In this document: positions 44,818 to 54,868 of the stretch, in pieces
Layout: each line of letters opens with the position of its first letter
How positions within the stretch are numbered: the stretch's first letter is position 1
Assembly: GCA_964608315.1 (NCBI GenBank)
Contig: CAZSNF010000008.1
Coordinates: forward strand, 1 to 64,000
Length of the DNA: 64,000 nucleotides
Direction of reading: 5' to 3'
Origin: VXPQ01 sp964608315
Lineage (GTDB): Bacteria > Bacteroidota > Rhodothermia > Rhodothermales > VXPQ01
The notes under the pieces: generated by a model
Seen by the model: the letters and a program-made list of their open reading frames with translations, nothing else
What the model was told of the DNA's origin: nothing
The model's database searches: none
Position numbers and translations under genes: made by a program

Positions 44818-46356
44818 CTATTTGTCCCACCAGATCCGCGTGGTGAGTTCGTCCGGACCCTGACGGGACACCGCGGCGGAATAATTCTCCGGATTCGCTA
44901 CGGCTTCCGCCTGGCGGTAGTTCAAGCGCCGGGGAATGGCGCCTCCGGTCCTGTTGCCCGGATAATTAACGGGCGTCAGTTCAGGATAACCCGTGCGGCG
45001 CCAGTTGGCGTACCCCTCATACTCATTCAACAGCGTCGCCGCCCATATCTGCTCGTTGATCTGCTGCATGGCCGTGGCCGAACTGTACGGATTGGCGTCC
45101 AGATACGCATCGATAGCGTCGCTGGATATGGCCGCACCGGGGTCGTACATGGCCAGATATTCCATGGCCGCCCGTACGCCGTTCGCGTAATGGGTTGCCG
45201 GATCTCCCCCGTGCCAGCCCCGAACCGCCGCCTCGGCCTTGAGTAATTCCACCTCGGCGTAGGTCATAAAGAACATGGGGTCGTCCCGCCCTGTAATCAT
45301 GGGGTTCGGACGCATGTACACGTTCATGCCGCACAAAGCGTCGTCAGCGGCGCCGTCGGGGCAGGCAATCCAGCTGGGGTCGTTCTCTATGCCGTGATCC
45401 GGATCCGCTCCGCCCGTGGTCTTGCCATTGGGCAGGCCCACCGGATCAGCGCCTGCCACAGGAATCATTCCGTACACTGCAAGGCGCGGATCTTCATGCG
45501 CCACCATCCAGTCCACGAAGAATTTGCTCATGCGGGGGTTGCTGTCTGCGGTGAAAACCTGGCCGTTCCCGTTCTGCCACCCCGACGGATCGTTATGCGG
45601 CACGTAGGCGATGTCGTCGTTGCCTTCCATGGTTCCGCCCAAAATAGCCTGGTTTGCCCAGTTCTGCGCGGCGGCGGGGTCAACCTTCACCAACCGCATC
45701 CCCAGCCGAAGCATGAGCGAATTGGCCAACTTGCGCCATTGCTCCACGTCCCCCTGATACATGAGGTCGCCATTCCCGTACGTCGGCCTGGACGGATCAA
45801 GCCCCGAGGCGGCCGCCGCCAACTTCGCCAGCATGTCGGCGTATATTTCGCTCTGGGAATCGTACTTCGGCTGCGTAATGCCTTCGATAAAGCCCCTGCC
45901 CGCCTCGGAGTACGGAACGTCGCCGTACAGATCCGTCAGCCGGTGGTACATGATCACCCGCATGATCTGGGCGATGTGATGCATATTGGACTGTTCGGCG
46001 TCTTCGCCGGTCTGCAGCAGCAAATCCTCTATGTTCCTGGCGATGTTGGGATAATACCGGTCCCACATCGCTGCGGAGTAGGAGGAATTGTAGAAATACT
46101 TGTCCCCCGACCAGTAGCCCGGCAAGGCAGCGAAATGCTGAATCATTGTCGAACTGTAGATCAGGTTCGTCCGCCAGTTTTCGTAGCGCTGACCGCTGAT
46201 CTGCACCTGGATGTTCGTCAGTTTGAAATTCGGATCGATCTGATCGGCTTGCGTCGGGTTCACGTTCATCTCCTCGAACCCGCTATCGCACGAGGACAGA
46301 ACCAGCAGGCACGAAATCAGCAAGAAACCCGGAATAAACTTCTGAAGGTAGGTCAT
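44818..46356 (-). CDS. SusD/RagB-like nutrient-binding lipoprotein (SusD-like 2 type)
   Basis: 512 residues from the Met at 46356. The N-terminus is a lipoprotein signal (FLLISCLLVLSSC, modified Cys near residue 23). FEEMNVNPTQADQIDPNF next is typical for SusD-like_2 proteins. Helical TPR-like segments (AQIMRVIMYHRLTDLYGDVP, YADMLAKLAAAASGLDPS) form the scaffold of the family. It sits on the outer face of the outer membrane as the lid of the SusC porin and captures a glycan or peptide. It is the second gene after susC on the minus strand and is followed by a terminator. The substrate is not evident. Confidence 0.9.
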   Translation of the reverse strand: MTYLQKFIPGFLLISCLLVLSSCDSGFEEMNVNPTQADQIDPNFKLTNIQVQISGQRYENWRTNLIYSSTMIQHFAALPGYWSGDKYFYNSSYSAAMWDRYYPNIARNIEDLLLQTGEDAEQSNMHHIAQIMRVIMYHRLTDLYGDVPYSEAGRGFIEGITQPKYDSQSEIYADMLAKLAAAASGLDPSRPTYGNGDLMYQGDVEQWRKLANSLMLRLGMRLVKVDPAAAQNWANQAILGGTMEGNDDIAYVPHNDPSGWQNGNGQVFTADSNPRMSKFFVDWMVAHEDPRLAVYGMIPVAGADPVGLPNGKTTGGADPDHGIENDPSWIACPDGAADDALCGMNVYMRPNPMITGRDDPMFFMTYAEVELLKAEAAVRGWHGGDPATHYANGVRAAMEYLAMYDPGAAISSDAIDAYLDANPYSSATAMQQINEQIWAATLLNEYEGYANWRRTGYPELTPVNYPGNRTGGAIPRRLNYRQAEAVANPENYSAAVSRQGPDELTTRIWWDK

Positions 46357-46408
46357 GAATCGATATAGGTTTAGCGTGACAGGATAGCCTGGATACAGCC
46401 TCACGTTG

Positions 46409-49400
46409 TTACATTCTCACATTGACGTTAAAGCCAATGCTGCGCGTCTGCGGGACGCCGGAATGCTCCAGCCCAATGCCTTGCTGCGTGTTGTTGAAAA
46501 TGGACTCCGGATCAAGGTTGTCCACATTGCTGTAAAGCAGCCACAGATTGCGGGCCACCAGCGAGATCGAAGCGAATTTGACCGGCGTATTGACAAGCAG
46601 GCGCGCAGGCAAGCGATAGCTCAGGCTCAGCTCGCGCAATTTGACGAAGCTGGCGTCGTATACGAATTCCTCGCCGATGGTGCCGCCGCCAATGTGGCTC
46701 CAGTAGGTTTGGGCTTCCGTCTGCACGGCGTTCGGGTTGCCGTCTTCGTCCACGCCTTCGCCCACAACGCCGCCTTCGCGGCCCTCAAGCGTGTTCTTGT
46801 GCAGGCCGTTCGCGTAACCGGCGCTATTGGTGACCGAGAAAATTTCGCCCCCGAAGCGCATGTCGAACAACACGCCAAGCCGCCATCCTTTATAGCGCAA
46901 CGTATTGCTGACGCCTCCGAGGAAGTTGGGCGTGCCATTGCCGAGTACGCATATGCCGGGCGTTCGCATGGGCAACCCGTCGGCATCGTGCACGATGGCG
47001 CCCGTGGCGTTGCAGAAATCGTCCACGTTTTCTCCGGTGACGGGATCAATCATCTTGGGCACGTTCTGGCGCAGGTACTTGCGGCCCTTGATGGAGCCGT
47101 ACGGCTCGCCCACGTCCGCCGTCACGAAATTGCCTCTGTGGCGACTTTCTGCAAGCACGAGCGACGTCTGCCCTTCGACCAGTTGCACCACCTCGTTGAT
47201 GTTGCGCGAAAGGTTCACGTCCATATCCCAGCGCCAGTCCGCCGTGCGATACGGCGTCGTGCTGACCAGCAACTCCACGCCGCTGTTCTTGATTTCGCCG
47301 GCGTTGATGACCTGGCTTCCGAAACCGGAAGCGCTCGATATGGTCGTCGAAAGAATCTGGTCGGTCGCGGTCTCGGTGTAATACGTAAAGTCCAGCCCGA
47401 AACGGTTGTCGACGAAGCGAATGTCGAAACCGCCCTCGATGCCGACGGTGGAAGAAGGCTTCAAGCTGGCCAGCGGAATCTGACCCTGGGCCACGCCGCC
47501 GCGCGGTTGCCCGAGGTGGCTTCCCTGCAGGTTGTAGGTCAACGCCAGCTGGTACGGATTGGTGTCGCCGCCGACTTCCGCCCAGGAGGCCCTCAGCTTG
47601 CCGAAACTGATCCAGTCCGGCATATTCAGCGCATCCGAAAACACGAAACTGACGCCGACGGACGGATAGAAGTACGAATTGTTGTCTATGGGCAACGTGC
47701 TGGACCAGTCGTTGCGGGCCGTCCCCGTCAGGAAGAGATAATCGCTATAGGACAGTTCTGCCGATCCGTACAGCGAATTGATCTGCTTCTCGTTGAAGCC
47801 ATACCCGTGGGAGCGCGTGTTCTGGTTGGTTACCGTTTCCAGCCCCGGCACATTGAATCCGCCGCCTCCGCTCAGGGTCAGGTTCTCCCGGCTCCGGTAC
47901 AGAATGTTGCCGCCCGCTGTCGCCACCAGGCCAAAGTTTCCGGGAAGGGAACGGTCGATATTGAACAGAAAATCGGTGTTGATTTCCGTGATGCGGAATT
48001 CCTGCTCGTTTTGACCGCCCAGCGGGCTGAACTCCGTGCCCCATGGCGTGATACTCGTGCGTCGCGTCGCGTAGGTATCGCCGCCAAAACGGCCCGTCAA
48101 CGAAATCCAGTCCGCAAATTTGTAGCTCAGGGAAGCAAAACCAATGATCCGGCGATCTTCGTCCGACGAAGTGAACTGATGCGCCGCCCAGTAGGGGTTT
48201 TGCTGGAACGTGTTGCCGAACAGCCCGCGATGCAGTTCGCTGCCGTCCACATCCGTTCCAGGGTCCGTGCACGCTTCGTCTTCGGGCGGGCACTCCATGG
48301 TGGTTACGTCCACGTTCGGCGCCAGCTGATACACGGAATAATTCGCATTGCCCGGCGAGTCGCTCAACCGGGGGCGGTTTTTGACATACTCGCGCACGAA
48401 GTTGAGCTTCGCGTCCGCGCTCAGGCGAGAACCGAATTGGGACCCGCCGCGCAGGGTAAACGAAGTGCGGGACAACCCCGAATTGGGACTAACCCCTTCG
48501 TTCTGCAAATGCGAAAAGCCCATGCGCAGCGAACTCGTCTCGGTTGCCGTCGAAAGCGCCAGGCTGTTGGTGGTCGTGAGACCCGTGTTGTAAAAGTTGT
48601 CGATGGCGTTGGGCGCCTGACCGTACGACTGCATCGTGCCGTCCCAGCTGACCACGCCGGAGCCGTCCAGCCGCGCTCCCCAGGCCTGGTCCACCGAGCT
48701 CAGCGCATCGTCCACAGAAGTCGGTTTTTCGCCCCGCGTCCCCTGGCCATATTCGTTCTGCCAGTCCGTATTGACCAGCACCGACTCGAACGTGGTGTTG
48801 CTGGAAAACTCTACGCCGAGGCCAAGGCCGGGCGTTGCGCGCTTGGTCGTGATCAGAACGACCCCGTTCTTGGCGCGCGTACCGTACAGCGCAGCGGCGG
48901 AAGGTCCCTTGAGCACCGATATGTTCTCGATGTCGTCCGGATTGATGGAGCCGATGCCGTCGCCGCCGTCCGATCCGCCCCACATCCCGGCGGAACCGAG
49001 CGTGGAATTGTCGATGGGAACGCCGTCCACCACATACAGCGGCTGGCTGTCTTCGCCCAGAGACGACGCGCCCCGGATAATCACCCGGCTCGATCCCGCG
49101 GGACCGGTGGCGGGCTTGGTGACCTGTACGCCGGCCACTTTCCCGGCCAGTGCGTTCGCCACGTTGTTTTCCCGCACTTCGCGCAGGTCCTCGCCGGAAA
49201 TTTCGCTCACGGAATACCCGAGCGCGCGCTGCTGTCGCTCGATGCCGAAGGCGGTAACCACCACTTCTTCAAGCAATTCGACGTCCTCTACGAGCCGCAC
49301 CGTCAGTTCGGCTTGCCCGTTCACAGGGACCGTTTGCGTAACATAGCCCACAAAGGAAAAGACCAGCGAGGCGTTCGCATTGGACACGGTTATCTCGAAC

Positions 49401-49612
49401 GTGCCGTCCACATCGCTGACGACGCCGTTCAGCGTACCGTCTTCAAGGATGTTCACGCCGGGAAGCGGCGCGTCGTCCTCGTCGGCAACCACGACGCCGT
49501 TCACGGTGAGGACCTGCGCATTCGCCACGCGAAGGCCTGAAAGCAAAAGCCCCGCGGATAGCAAAACGCAGAGGGCGGTACAGGTTCGAAAAGCGCCAGT
49601 TACCGTTTTCAT
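46409..49612 (-). CDS. SusC/RagA family TonB-linked outer-membrane transporter
   Basis: 1067 residues from the Met at 49612; a longer frame lacks a signal sequence. Signal peptide (CVLLSAGLLLSGLRVANAQ), then a carboxypeptidase-D-like regulatory domain (VNGVVVADEDDAPLPGVNIL). A plug follows, with the SusC stretch VVVTAFGIERQQRALGYSVS and later INPDDIENISVLKGPSAAAL and YGTRAKNGVVLITTKR. The long barrel ends in RSIGFNVNVRM. It imports substrates across the outer membrane with TonB energy and works with the SusD partner. Domain order and length are normal for the family. No sugar enzymes adjoin it, so the substrate remains open. Confidence 0.94.
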   Translation of the reverse strand: MKTVTGAFRTCTALCVLLSAGLLLSGLRVANAQVLTVNGVVVADEDDAPLPGVNILEDGTLNGVVSDVDGTFEITVSNANASLVFSFVGYVTQTVPVNGQAELTVRLVEDVELLEEVVVTAFGIERQQRALGYSVSEISGEDLREVRENNVANALAGKVAGVQVTKPATGPAGSSRVIIRGASSLGEDSQPLYVVDGVPIDNSTLGSAGMWGGSDGGDGIGSINPDDIENISVLKGPSAAALYGTRAKNGVVLITTKRATPGLGLGVEFSSNTTFESVLVNTDWQNEYGQGTRGEKPTSVDDALSSVDQAWGARLDGSGVVSWDGTMQSYGQAPNAIDNFYNTGLTTTNSLALSTATETSSLRMGFSHLQNEGVSPNSGLSRTSFTLRGGSQFGSRLSADAKLNFVREYVKNRPRLSDSPGNANYSVYQLAPNVDVTTMECPPEDEACTDPGTDVDGSELHRGLFGNTFQQNPYWAAHQFTSSDEDRRIIGFASLSYKFADWISLTGRFGGDTYATRRTSITPWGTEFSPLGGQNEQEFRITEINTDFLFNIDRSLPGNFGLVATAGGNILYRSRENLTLSGGGGFNVPGLETVTNQNTRSHGYGFNEKQINSLYGSAELSYSDYLFLTGTARNDWSSTLPIDNNSYFYPSVGVSFVFSDALNMPDWISFGKLRASWAEVGGDTNPYQLALTYNLQGSHLGQPRGGVAQGQIPLASLKPSSTVGIEGGFDIRFVDNRFGLDFTYYTETATDQILSTTISSASGFGSQVINAGEIKNSGVELLVSTTPYRTADWRWDMDVNLSRNINEVVQLVEGQTSLVLAESRHRGNFVTADVGEPYGSIKGRKYLRQNVPKMIDPVTGENVDDFCNATGAIVHDADGLPMRTPGICVLGNGTPNFLGGVSNTLRYKGWRLGVLFDMRFGGEIFSVTNSAGYANGLHKNTLEGREGGVVGEGVDEDGNPNAVQTEAQTYWSHIGGGTIGEEFVYDASFVKLRELSLSYRLPARLLVNTPVKFASISLVARNLWLLYSNVDNLDPESIFNNTQQGIGLEHSGVPQTRSIGFNVNVRM

Positions 49613-49931
49613 GGCAATCAGGTAAGGTATGACCAGATGGTTTAAGGAAAGGAGACAACGCGCAGAAGAAGGGGGGGGGGCGTTGCCTGTACTGCGTATC
49701 AGCATGGTATGAACAAAAGTATGCATAGTCAAGGGCAGGTGTTCCCCGAAAATATTTTTTCCTATTATAATTAACCCGAACCCGGCCCGGAACGCTCAAT
49801 GTGCATAGTCGAAAATTTCATACATTCTTAAAAAGTTAAGTGTGTATGTGCATTTGCCTTAAAAAATAAATTATCTATTGTCGTATGGCTCTCTCGCGGC
49901 GCAGCGAGGCCAAAACCCGAAAATATTTTAA
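49613..49931. promoter_or_regulatory. susC upstream region
   Basis: About 320 bp with an AT-rich core. On the minus strand TACTTTTG (49714-49721) fits the Bacteroidota -7 box TAnnTTTG, but a convincing -33 TTG at the usual distance is weak. A G10 run lies at 49671-49680. No gene is seen. Confidence 0.3.
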
Positions 49932-50171
49932 GGAACCTCTGATTAATTCTGCAAAGTTCAGAGGCTGCGAAGGGGGGTACTGGTGCAGGATGGAACGGGT
50001 CTGTGGCGCGCCTTTTCACGAAACATAAGGGTGCGCAGACAAGGGGCTGGCAGCGGTATCCGGGGCCCGATGTTTCGTTCAAAGGCGCAACCACAGACCC
50101 TCCTTTACCGTTTTGCCTTAATTATTCATAGTATCCATAGAAACGTATCGCGAGATGTAATCAGAATATCC
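49932..50171. mobile_element. Hairpin-type miniature element (240 bp), loop flipped
   Basis: Begins GGAACCTCTGATTAATTCTGC and ends GTAATCAGAATATCC, with TTAA and TTCA flanks (one mismatch). The interior contains inverted arms starting GGTCTGTGGCGCGCC (49998) and ending GGCGCAACCACAGACC (50099). Between the conserved ACAT/ATGT borders, the loop is the reverse complement of the loop in the 35934 copy. The stop codon of the VCBS lipoprotein gene lies in the right flank. Confidence 0.85.
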
Positions 50172-50172
50172 T

Positions 50173-53100
50173 TCATTCCGGGCTGGCGTCCGCGGGCGCG
50201 AACGCCAGCAACGCTGCGTCGTTCTGCGCAACCACCACAAGGGGACCCGTTGCGGTGGCGACGCGAACCATGCCGCGCACTGCCCCGGGCGCCAGAAAAC
50301 CGCTCCGGGAAGCAGGAACGCTCTCATAAGTCATCCCGCCGCGATTCAGCAACAGCCACCCCCGCCCCCCATTATAACGACCCCATTGCGCCCGCGTATC
50401 GAAAGCATTTCCCGCGAGAAGGATATCCGTCTGTCCATCGCCGTCCGCATCCTCTAAGAGGATAGCATGCACCGGAGCGAACTGCGCTCCGAGAGGCAAT
50501 TCCCGAACCCGGAACCGGCCTTCTCCGGCGTTCTCGAAAACGCTGCTTGAAAATCGGAACGCCTCCAGCCTGACTGCGGGCGCCGCCTCGGAAAAAACAT
50601 CGTCCAGCGTGGCGCGGGCGTACGAGGCGTAATCCGGAAATTGCCGGGCAAGCAATGGAATCTCCTCCAGCAATTCGTCTCGCCAGGGGACAGGACGCCT
50701 TTGCGCGCCAATGTAGTATCCCATAACGAATTCGGAGCGCCCGTCGGCGCCGAAATCCGCGGCGTACACCGCGGCGGGCTTGTCCGGCCCGGCCTGCATC
50801 TGCGCATTCAAACCCCGGTTGCCGGCGACCAGGTCGATATCGCCGTCGCCGTCCAGATCCTGCGCATGCAGGACATTCCACCAGCCTTCCGTACCGGCGA
50901 AACCTGTTTCGGAAGCGGGAATCTCCGCCCATTCCCCGGTATACCGGAAAGCCCGGATCGGCATCCATTCTCCCGCCAGAACCAGTTCGGCGCGACGATC
51001 TCCATCCATGTCCGTCCACAGCGCATCGGTCACCATCCCCGGCGCCCGCAACGCCTCCGGCGTGACGTCCGCGAACGTTCCGCCCGTATTCTCCAGCACG
51101 TAACTGCGCGGAGCCAGCGGGTAGCGGCCCGGAAGCACCCGCCCGCCCACGAACAGATCCATATCCCCATCTCCGTCGAAATCGCGCGCCGCCGCCGCGC
51201 CGCCGCTGCTGTGCAGGGCGGGCAGGGCCTCAGCGGCATGGGAATACAATCCGGCGCCGTCGTTGACGTAGAGACGGTCCTGATACGCCGACATATCCTC
51301 CGCTTCGAACGATCCGCCGCTAACCACATACAGATCCTGGTCGCCGTCGCCGTCCGCATCCATAAACAATGCGTCTGTATCCTCATAGCCGCCATGCGCC
51401 TCGAAAGCCGCGCCGGGACCCCGGTAAAACGATCCGTCGGGGCGCTGCAAAAAGAGCGCCCCTGCCTGGCCCCTCGCCCCGCCGACGAATACATCCTCCA
51501 GCCCGTCCCCATTCGCATCTCCCGCTGTCAGCGCAGGCCCCTGCCGGGACAACATATGCGGAAGCAGACGCTCCCGCTCGAAATCGACGAACGGATTTTC
51601 GATATGCACGAACCGCAACCCCCGGGCCTCCGCTTGCTCCGCAAAAAACGGCGACGCCCGAAGCGCTGCGCCTTCCTGTTCGTCCGGCGCTTCGACATCG
51701 GCGTCCCGGCGATGCAGCGCGAGCGCCTGGTTCGTCGGAACGCCCTGCATCCGCTGGCGCGCCCCGTCCGGCCAGATCACCTCGAGATCGACCTGCTCCA
51801 GGTCGCCCAGGCCGAAAAAAAGCGCCGGCTCCACGGACGACAAATACCCCCGCACCGGGTTCATTTCCCGGTAGAACCGCTGTCCGCCCCCCGTTGCCTC
51901 GACCGCAGCGCCGATCCCGAACCGGTTGCCTTCCGGTCCTTCGAGGCGAACCTTCAGGTAATGTCCCGCAGCAAGGCGGTCCGCATCGTTCCGATAGACA
52001 AAGGCTTCCGCATTGATGTTGTTGACCGCCAGATCAAGGTCCCCGTCGTCGTCCAGATCGGCGTACGCCGCGCCGTTCGACAAGGAAGCCTCGCCCATCC
52101 CCCAGTCCCGCGTCTTGTTCGCAAAGGCGATTCCCGACTCGTTTCTGTATATGTAATTCGGGATGGGCGTGGAAGGCATCTGCCGGACCATGTCCAGCGA
52201 GGACAAGGCTTCTCCCCGGGCGCTGGCCTCCTTGTGCGCATTCACCAGCGTATGCCGGAGAAAATCGAGATTCGTGTAGTCGCGCATATAGCCATTCGTG
52301 ACGAAGAGGTCGTTGCGACCGTCGAGATCGAAATCGGCCAGCAGCGCCGCCCAGCTCCAGTCGGTATTCGAAACGCCTGCAATTTGCCCGATCTCCGCAA
52401 AAGTCCCGTCTCCCCGGTTCAGGTGCAGCATATTGCGCATATACTGCTCGTGAAACCCCTTATTCCGAAAGTCTTCGTAAAACACATGGTCTTCCGGCCC
52501 CTGCAACGCCTTCTGCCGGAAATGATCTTCGGCGATCATATCGAGCGTCGCGATATCGGGCCAGGCGTCGTTGTTTATATCGGCGACGTCGGCCCCCATG
52601 GACGAGTAGGACGTATGCGTCAGCATATCGCGCACGGATTCGGTAAAGGTCCCGTCCCCGTTGTTCACGTACAGGTAATCGTCCTCGATATAGTCGTTGG
52701 CAACATAGAGGTCGGGCCAGCCGTCCCGGTTCACGTCGCCAACGACGGCGCTGAGTCCGAAGCCAAGGGGGTTGCCGATGACGCCCGCCGCTTCGCTCGC
52801 GTCCGTAAAAAACCCGCCGTCGTTCCGGTACAGTTTGTCGCCTGCCAGGGAGTCGCGAGCGCTTCGCATATACTCCACGTCGAACCGGCTCAAACGCCGG
52901 ATCGAATGATTCAGCAGATACAAATCCAGGTCGCCGTCCCGGTCGTAATCGAACAGGGCCGCGTGGTTCGAATACGCGGGATCGTCCAGACCGTATTCCG
53001 CCGCCCGTTCGGTAAAGGTCCCGTTCCCGTTGTTGACGTACAAGGCGTTCCGGCGGCGATCCGTGCTCACCCGGCCCGATTTGCACACATAAATGTCCAG

Positions 53101-53502
53101 ATGGCCATCCCCGTTGACGTCCCCCATCGTCACGCCGGTCGTCCAGCCGGATTCGCTCGCAAGACCTGCCTGCTCCGTGACGTCTTCGAACGCCAGCCCG
53201 CCCCGGTTGAGATACAGACGGTCCTGATCGATGTTGGCCGTGAAATACAGATCGGGCAGGCCATCGCCGTTCACATCGCCGGCGGCCACGCCCCCTCCGT
53301 TATAGAAGTATTCGTACTCCAGCACATTAAACCCTTCCCGCTCTTCGATCCTGTTCGCGAAGGCAATCCCCGTCTCGGCGGCGGACAATCGCGTAAAGAG
53401 CGGCGAGGCGGCGCCTTCGCTTGCGGAATCGCTTCCGCCGCACGCGCCGAGCAGAAACGCCGCCAGCGCAAGAAACAGGAAAGGCAGGACGATGCGCTTC
53501 AT
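50173..53502 (-). CDS. VCBS/FG-GAP repeat lipoprotein with ASPIC/UnbV domain
   Basis: About 1109 residues from the Met at 53502. Lipoprotein signal (FLFLALAAFLLGAC, Cys at 21). Many FG-GAP/VCBS repeats follow, each with a calcium-like DxDGDG loop (for example DVNGDGLPDLYF, DYDRDGDLDLYL, DLDDDGDLDLAV). Near the middle an ASPIC/UnbV domain (GNRFGIGAAVEATGGGQRF ... VDLEVIWPDGARQRM) occurs, then more repeats. Such proteins form beta-propellers on the cell surface. The related TPR-bearing gene at 54869 shares the UnbV plus FG-GAP layout. Function unknown; surface binding is plausible. Confidence 0.87.
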   Translation of the reverse strand: MKRIVLPFLFLALAAFLLGACGGSDSASEGAASPLFTRLSAAETGIAFANRIEEREGFNVLEYEYFYNGGGVAAGDVNGDGLPDLYFTANIDQDRLYLNRGGLAFEDVTEQAGLASESGWTTGVTMGDVNGDGHLDIYVCKSGRVSTDRRRNALYVNNGNGTFTERAAEYGLDDPAYSNHAALFDYDRDGDLDLYLLNHSIRRLSRFDVEYMRSARDSLAGDKLYRNDGGFFTDASEAAGVIGNPLGFGLSAVVGDVNRDGWPDLYVANDYIEDDYLYVNNGDGTFTESVRDMLTHTSYSSMGADVADINNDAWPDIATLDMIAEDHFRQKALQGPEDHVFYEDFRNKGFHEQYMRNMLHLNRGDGTFAEIGQIAGVSNTDWSWAALLADFDLDGRNDLFVTNGYMRDYTNLDFLRHTLVNAHKEASARGEALSSLDMVRQMPSTPIPNYIYRNESGIAFANKTRDWGMGEASLSNGAAYADLDDDGDLDLAVNNINAEAFVYRNDADRLAAGHYLKVRLEGPEGNRFGIGAAVEATGGGQRFYREMNPVRGYLSSVEPALFFGLGDLEQVDLEVIWPDGARQRMQGVPTNQALALHRRDADVEAPDEQEGAALRASPFFAEQAEARGLRFVHIENPFVDFERERLLPHMLSRQGPALTAGDANGDGLEDVFVGGARGQAGALFLQRPDGSFYRGPGAAFEAHGGYEDTDALFMDADGDGDQDLYVVSGGSFEAEDMSAYQDRLYVNDGAGLYSHAAEALPALHSSGGAAAARDFDGDGDMDLFVGGRVLPGRYPLAPRSYVLENTGGTFADVTPEALRAPGMVTDALWTDMDGDRRAELVLAGEWMPIRAFRYTGEWAEIPASETGFAGTEGWWNVLHAQDLDGDGDIDLVAGNRGLNAQMQAGPDKPAAVYAADFGADGRSEFVMGYYIGAQRRPVPWRDELLEEIPLLARQFPDYASYARATLDDVFSEAAPAVRLEAFRFSSSVFENAGEGRFRVRELPLGAQFAPVHAILLEDADGDGQTDILLAGNAFDTRAQWGRYNGGRGWLLLNRGGMTYESVPASRSGFLAPGAVRGMVRVATATGPLVVVAQNDAALLAFAPADASPE

Positions 53503-53650
53503 GCGGCGCAAAGACGTTAGAGAACAGATGGCGATCAGCGAAGCTTTACCAGAGTATCCTGAACGTACTGCGACGCATCCGGTTGCACTGCAAGATACGG
53601 CGCGGCGGCCTCTGCGAGCAAGCCAATGCGCTGGCAATTCACAGAATGCG

Positions 53651-53667
53651 TACGCAAAATTTGCGTA
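53651..53667. promoter_or_regulatory. 17-bp palindrome upstream of fbaB
   Basis: TACGCAAAATTTGCGTA has 8-bp perfect arms around one central base, 72 bp upstream of the aldolase start. It resembles an operator for a LacI- or LysR-type regulator. Length and half-site shape recall the TATGCA...TGCATA sites at 17629, but the CG steps differ. No regulator gene is adjacent. Confidence 0.4.
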
Positions 53668-53738
53668 TATTGAATATGATTTTGGCTTTGCCAGAAACCA
53701 CTCCGATTTTCCGTTAATCCTTCGTTTTTTACCTTGTC

Positions 53739-54818
53739 ATGAGTGATGTCCTGATTTCCCGCACCGCCGACTTGCTTGACGACGAAGCCGGGTATTTGCT
53801 CGACCACGAATGCGGCACGATCCCGAAAGAGCATTTGTATCTGCCGGGACCCGACTTCGTGGATCGCGTATGGATCGGTTCGGACCGCAAGCCGCGGGTG
53901 CTGGGCTCCATGCAGCAACTTTTCAACACGGGACGGCTCGGCGGCACGGGGTACTTGTCGATCCTGCCGGTAGATCAGGGCATCGAGCACGGCGCCGGAG
54001 CCTCGTTCGCTAAAAATCCGGCCTGTTTCGATCCCCGGAACATTGTCGAACTGGCTATCGAGGGCGGATGCAATGCAGTGGCTTCCACGTTCGGCGTCCT
54101 CGGAGCCGTGGCGCGGCAATACGCGCACAAGATTCCCTTCATCCTGAAATTCAACCACAACGAACTGCTCACCTACCCGAACACGTACGATCAGATTCTC
54201 TTCGCGAAGATCGAGGATGCGTACGAAATGGGCTGCGTGGGCGTGGGCGCCACCGTGTACTTCGGGTCGGCGGATTCCGACCGGCAAATACAGGAAGTCT
54301 CGGAAGCCTTCTCGGCGGCCCATGAACTTGGCATGACCACGATTCTGTGGTGTTACGTCCGGAATTCCGCCTTCAACCAGAACGGCGTGAACCACGAATC
54401 CAGCGCCGACCTGACGGGACAGGCCAACCACCTTGGCGTAACTATCGAAGCCGATATCATCAAGCAGAAGCAGCCGGAGCAGAACGGCGGCCTGAAGGCG
54501 ATGAATATGGGGGCCTCGAGTTACGGCAAACTGGACGAGCGCATGTTCACCGAACTGGCGAGCGATCACCCCATCGACCTGACGCGGTACCAGGTGGCCA
54601 ACTGCTACATGGGGCGATGCGGCCTGATCAATTCCGGCGGCGGATCGGGGAAAAACGACTTGCAGCAAGCGGTGCGAACGGCAGTGATCAACAAGCGCGC
54701 CGGGGGCATGGGACTGATTTCCGGACGCAAGGCCTTTCAGAAGCCCTTGCAGGAAGGCGTCGAGATTCTGAACGCCATCCAGGACGTATATCTCGACGAC
54801 GACGTGACCATCGCATAG
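53739..54818 (+). CDS. fbaB: Class I fructose-bisphosphate aldolase (FbaB/DhnA type)
   Basis: 359 residues. The enzyme cleaves fructose-1,6-bisphosphate using a Schiff-base Lys. Signature stretches: YLSILPVDQGIEHGAGASFA (the start of the DhnA-type barrel), FILKFNHNELLTYPNTYDQI, and VGVGATVYFGSADSDRQIQE. Later, GLISGRKAFQKPLQEG matches the phosphate-binding end of the family. Length is normal. The gene is divergent from the VCBS lipoprotein and followed 51 bp later by another lipoprotein gene. Confidence 0.92.
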   Translation: MSDVLISRTADLLDDEAGYLLDHECGTIPKEHLYLPGPDFVDRVWIGSDRKPRVLGSMQQLFNTGRLGGTGYLSILPVDQGIEHGAGASFAKNPACFDPRNIVELAIEGGCNAVASTFGVLGAVARQYAHKIPFILKFNHNELLTYPNTYDQILFAKIEDAYEMGCVGVGATVYFGSADSDRQIQEVSEAFSAAHELGMTTILWCYVRNSAFNQNGVNHESSADLTGQANHLGVTIEADIIKQKQPEQNGGLKAMNMGASSYGKLDERMFTELASDHPIDLTRYQVANCYMGRCGLINSGGGSGKNDLQQAVRTAVINKRAGGMGLISGRKAFQKPLQEGVEILNAIQDVYLDDDVTIA

Positions 54819-54868
54819 GTCGCCCGGAAACCGCAGCCCGTTCGCCAACCTGTCCGCTGTTACGCCCT

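Noticed and set aside
46406..49540. Very long plus-strand open frame opposite susC
   Set aside because: It is a shadow of the SusC gene: rich in Arg, His and Ala, with no signal or domain, and the minus strand is unmistakably SusC.
54347..54868. Long N-terminal extension of the TPR-VCBS-UnbV frame over the aldolase gene
   Set aside because: The extension is read across fbaB in another frame, Arg/Gly-rich and without a family pattern; the ATG at 54869 gives a proper lipoprotein signal.
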